The position numbers were made by a program, and so were the translations under genes. Source: Candidatus Sordicultor fermentans (GTDB lineage: Bacteria; Atribacterota; Atribacteria; Atribacterales; Caldatribacteriaceae). Taken from it: a DNA stretch of 8,702 nt. Under the pieces are notes generated by a model. It worked only from the letters and a program-made list of their open reading frames with translations. It was not told where the DNA came from and ran no database searches. The stretch is from NCBI GenBank assembly GCA_002385475.1, contig DGDO01000023.1, positions 32,488 through 41,189 of the forward strand. The letters run 5' to 3'. Below, piece after piece: positions 6,382 through 8,702 of this stretch (position 1 is the first letter of the stretch; every line of letters starts with the position of its first letter).

Positions 6382-6513
6382 GATGTAAAGCTTAGAAGTT
6401 GCGGATGGAACCGGCTCCAGTGGGAACTTATCCAACTCTGAAAAAAGTAACCCAAGGGTAAAAAAGTGGTAAAATGAAAATCAACTTGAGTTATTAGGGT
6501 GAGGTTTAATTCG

Positions 6514-7884
6514 ATGACACCTGTCAACCCCAGAGAACAACTGATCGGATTGGGAGCTGAAAAGTTAGCCGATGCTCTTTTGGATTTATCCACCCGCAGC
6601 GACCAGGCCAGGAAACTAGTTGAGCGATTACTATCCTCTCCGGAGGATAGCCTCCGGTATTTTAAGGCAAAATTAGCTGGCCTAAAGCGGAGAGAGCGAT
6701 TCGTGGGAAAAGGAGAAGCTCGCAGTTATGCCCAAGAACTAGCAGATTTTTTAGCCGATATCCAGGCGGCAATAGAAGACCCCAAAACTGGGCTAGAGCT
6801 TGTGGTAGCTCTCTTTGAAATTGACAGCAAAATTTTAGAATCCTGTGACGATTCTTACGGGTTTATGGGAGAGATATTTCGTTTCGATGCCACTGAGCTT
6901 TTTACCCATTATGCTCGGGATATAGCAAATAAATCATACCTGTCCGACTTAGTTTTCAAGCTTTACCAAGAAGACGAATACGGAGTCCGGGAAAAATTGG
7001 TGGACCAAGCTTCCCAATTTTTGCCCGAGGAAACTTTGCGCTTCCTGGCCCAACGGTTCTGGGAGAATGCCGAAAATATTGATAAAACTACCACAGATGG
7101 TCAATATGCTGCTCGACACTCTCTTTTTGCAGTAGAGTCATTAGCTCGTCAGCTACAGGATGCTCCCCTGTTTGAGAAAGCTGCCTTAGCTATCTGGCCC
7201 GATCTTTCTCCTGCCACCTGTTTAAATATTGCCGAGGTCTATTTAGAAGCACAAGACCCGGGGAAAGCCCTTCATTGGGTAAAGCAAATTCCACAAAAGA
7301 CAATTTTAGAAGAATATAGGCGAGATAAATTATTGTTAGATGTTTATCGAAAAATCAACGACCAGGAAAAATTAGCAGAAGTAGCCTGGAAAATGTTCCG
7401 TCAACACAAAGACATCGATACTCTAGAAGAGCTTTTGTCCATCATTGGCGAACACCAACGAGAAAAGGTAATAGCCGAAGCCAGCCAGGAAATTTTGGTC
7501 ATTCCTTCTTTTTCCTATTCTGATCTATCTTTCTTGCTTGATACCAACCAGATTGATCTCGCCCAAAAGTATCTATTGAAAAATGTAACTGCTTTAAACG
7601 GCGACCTGTATAATCTCATGTTGCCTCTGGCCCAGCGTTTTGAAAAGGAAAACCGGCTACTTGCGGCTACCGTTATCTACCGGGAGCTTTTGGAATCTAT
7701 TCTGAGCCGAGCCCAATCTAAATATTATCACCATGGAGTACGCTATTTGAAAAAATTGGAGGAACTTGCCCCTCAAGTTTCTGACTGGCAGGGGTTTCCA
7801 CCTCACGAGCTGTATTACCAAAAAATAGCAGAGACTCACGCTCGGAAGAAAAGCTTCTGGCTCAAATATGAGAAAGGCAAATAA
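6514..7884 (+). CDS. DUF6880-type helical repeat protein
   Basis: A 456-residue, almost entirely helical soluble protein. It resembles the DUF6880 family, whose members share an N-terminal LADALLDLSTRSDQARKLVERLL-type helix, a CDDSYGFMGEIF motif in the middle (Asp112-Gly116 here), TPR/ARM-like helical hairpins such as CLNIAEVYLEAQDPGKALHWV, and the C-terminal YHHGVRYLKKLEEL and HARKKSFW motifs. Their function is not established, and a scaffold role is inferred from the helical repeats. I prefer the ATG at 6514 to the GTG at 6499. AGGGTGAGG (6496-6504) is a good RBS for the ATG, whereas the GTG would lie inside that RBS and have none of its own. The gene is 37 nt upstream of the pRiA4b ORF-3-like gene on the same strand, so they probably form an operon. 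No convincing promoter was found. Confidence 0.8.
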   Translation: MTPVNPREQLIGLGAEKLADALLDLSTRSDQARKLVERLLSSPEDSLRYFKAKLAGLKRRERFVGKGEARSYAQELADFLADIQAAIEDPKTGLELVVALFEIDSKILESCDDSYGFMGEIFRFDATELFTHYARDIANKSYLSDLVFKLYQEDEYGVREKLVDQASQFLPEETLRFLAQRFWENAENIDKTTTDGQYAARHSLFAVESLARQLQDAPLFEKAALAIWPDLSPATCLNIAEVYLEAQDPGKALHWVKQIPQKTILEEYRRDKLLLDVYRKINDQEKLAEVAWKMFRQHKDIDTLEELLSIIGEHQREKVIAEASQEILVIPSFSYSDLSFLLDTNQIDLAQKYLLKNVTALNGDLYNLMLPLAQRFEKENRLLAATVIYRELLESILSRAQSKYYHHGVRYLKKLEELAPQVSDWQGFPPHELYYQKIAETHARKKSFWLKYEKGK

Positions 7885-7921
7885 AGTTAAGTTTTGCACT
7901 AATCTTAAGAGGGGGTAAATC

Positions 7922-8527
7922 ATGAAAAGAAAATTTGATCGGGTATACCAGTTCAAAATCACTTTAAAAAGAATCAAACCACCCATCTGGCGGCGAATCC
8001 AGGTTCCAGAAACCTATACTTTCTGGGATTTACATGTGGCTATCCAGGATGTTATGGGCTGGCAAGATTACCACCTTCATCGATTTGAAATAGTTAATCC
8101 CGCTACAGGAGCTCTGAAGCTAATAGGACTTCCTAGCGATGACGACGATTGGAGCAGGGCAACTCTTTCCGGCTGGAGGCAGAAAATTGCCAAGTGGTTT
8201 ACTCCGGAAAATAAAGTAGCAGTATATTTTTATGATTTTGGTGATGGCTGGGAACACGAAGTAGAACTAGAAAAAATTCTACCTCGGGAAACCGGGGTTA
8301 GGTATCCAGTATGTCTGGGAGGGAAAAGAGCCTGCCCTCCGGAAGATTGTGGAGGGGTTTCGGGATACGAAAGACTCTTAGAAATCATTAGCAATCCAGA
8401 CGATGATGAATACGAAGAAATGTTAACGTGGTTGGGAGGAAAATTCGACCCCGAACACTTTGACCCGAAGAAAGTAGTATTTGACGACCCTGCCATCCGC
8501 TTTAAGAAAGCCTTTGAGGAGGAATAG
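7922..8527 (+). CDS. pRiA4b ORF-3-like family protein
   Basis: A 201-residue full-length member of the pRiA4b ORF-3-like family (PF07929). It shows all the family blocks: YQFKITLKRIKPPIWRRIQVP (residues 9-29), TFWDLHVAIQDVMGWQDYHLH (33-53), YFYDFGDGWEHEVELE (102-117), CLGGKRACPPEDCGG (131-145, with Cys131, Cys138 and Cys143) and LGGKFDPEHFD (171-181). The conserved DFGDGW block and the Cys and His residues suggest a small-ligand or metal site, but no activity is established. The family was named from an Agrobacterium plasmid ORF and also appears as a passenger of insertion elements, so it is common on accessory DNA. The start ATG at 7922 has AGAGGGGGT 5 nt upstream. It follows the DUF6880-type gene by 37 nt and is probably co-transcribed. 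No signal peptide is present. Confidence 0.92.
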   Translation: MKRKFDRVYQFKITLKRIKPPIWRRIQVPETYTFWDLHVAIQDVMGWQDYHLHRFEIVNPATGALKLIGLPSDDDDWSRATLSGWRQKIAKWFTPENKVAVYFYDFGDGWEHEVELEKILPRETGVRYPVCLGGKRACPPEDCGGVSGYERLLEIISNPDDDEYEEMLTWLGGKFDPEHFDPKKVVFDDPAIRFKKAFEEE

Positions 8528-8573
8528 ACACGCCAAGGAGATGATAGGGGGCGCGCCTGATTGTTTTGTGAAC

Positions 8574-8603
8574 GGCAATAAGGGGGAGTGCCCCCTTATT
8601 GCC
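8574..8603. repeat. Perfect 13-bp inverted repeat (hairpin) without T-run
   Basis: GGCAATAAGGGGG and CCCCCTTATTGCC flank a 4-nt loop (AGTG), 46 nt after the stop of the pRiA4b ORF-3-like gene. The stem is strong enough to stop or pause RNA polymerase or protect the mRNA 3' end, but no T-run follows on either strand, so it is not a standard intrinsic terminator. It may be a REP-like element. Confidence 0.65.
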
Positions 8604-8702
8604 ACCCGAAGGAGAAAAACTAAAAATAAAAGACTAAAACTTAAAAGCTTAAAAAACTAAACACTAACAGGATAGCCCCCAGGTTTTCATTGTTATCTGG
8701 TG
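8604..8702. other. A-rich low-complexity tract at the right edge
   Basis: From about 8615 to 8668 the plus strand is mostly A with repeated CTAAAA / CTTAAAA units. After that a CCAGG...CTGG pair (about 8679-8699) may form another small hairpin. I see no gene. Confidence 0.4.

Noticed and set aside
6067..6435. Minus-strand 122-codon open frame
   Set aside because: The opposite strand carries the recognisable transposase tail. This frame lacks an RBS and looks like its shadow.
7657..7986. Minus-strand 109-codon open frame
   Set aside because: It is antisense to the end of the DUF6880-type gene and the start of the pRiA4b ORF-3-like gene.
8574..8603. Calling the 13-bp hairpin an intrinsic terminator
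   Set aside because: No T-run follows the stem on either strand.
8541..8660. Plus-strand open frame of about 39 codons starting at ATG 8541
   Set aside because: The GGAG is too close to the ATG to act as its RBS, and the frame runs through the perfect hairpin and the A-rich tract, giving a lysine-rich product.

Overview
The window looks like a chromosomal segment of an anaerobic bacterium, probably a Firmicutes/Clostridia-type or other T-box-using lineage. The signs are moderate GC, strong GGAGG-type ribosome binding sites, sigma70-like promoters, a T-box riboswitch, and an oxygen-sensitive type of sulfur metabolism. The genus cannot be read from this sequence.

Left part (1-3380, minus strand): one operon reading right to left. 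A near-consensus promoter (3351-3379) drives a T-box leader whose specifier codon reads AUG (Met) and which ends in a perfect intrinsic terminator (3092-3117). The genes follow in this order: a COG1900/DUF39 homocysteine biosynthesis protein (1827-3053), an NIL-domain protein with two 4Fe-4S clusters (1412-1822), a UPF0280/COG2122 ApbE-like protein (687-1415), and, after 51 nt, a membrane-anchored TPR protein running off the left edge (1-635). The first three are the families linked in methanogenic archaea to making homocysteine from aspartate semialdehyde and sulfide. The Met T-box gives an independent RNA-level argument that the operon serves methionine supply: uncharged tRNA-Met should switch it on. 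The joins between these three genes are tight (stop codon inside the next RBS; GTGA start/stop overlap), so their translation is probably coupled.

Middle part: a divergent promoter (3665-3693) drives two small overlapping ORFs of unknown function (3726-4001 and 3967-4320), which may be one gene broken or joined by a frameshift. They end at a probable terminator and converge on a minus-strand amidohydrolase-family enzyme (4466-5710). From about 5711 to 6108 there is a gene-poor stretch with short hairpins, followed by the C-terminal remnant of an IS4/IS1634-type transposase (6109-6381).

Right part (6514-8527, plus strand): a two-gene unit of a large helical DUF6880-type protein and a pRiA4b ORF-3-like protein, a family often found on accessory DNA. 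The window ends with a perfect 13-bp hairpin that lacks a T-run and an A-rich low-complexity tract.

The best lead is the Met-specific T-box in front of an archaeal-style homocysteine operon. The DUF6880/pRiA4b ORF-3 pair beside transposon debris and the overlapping small ORFs are secondary leads.
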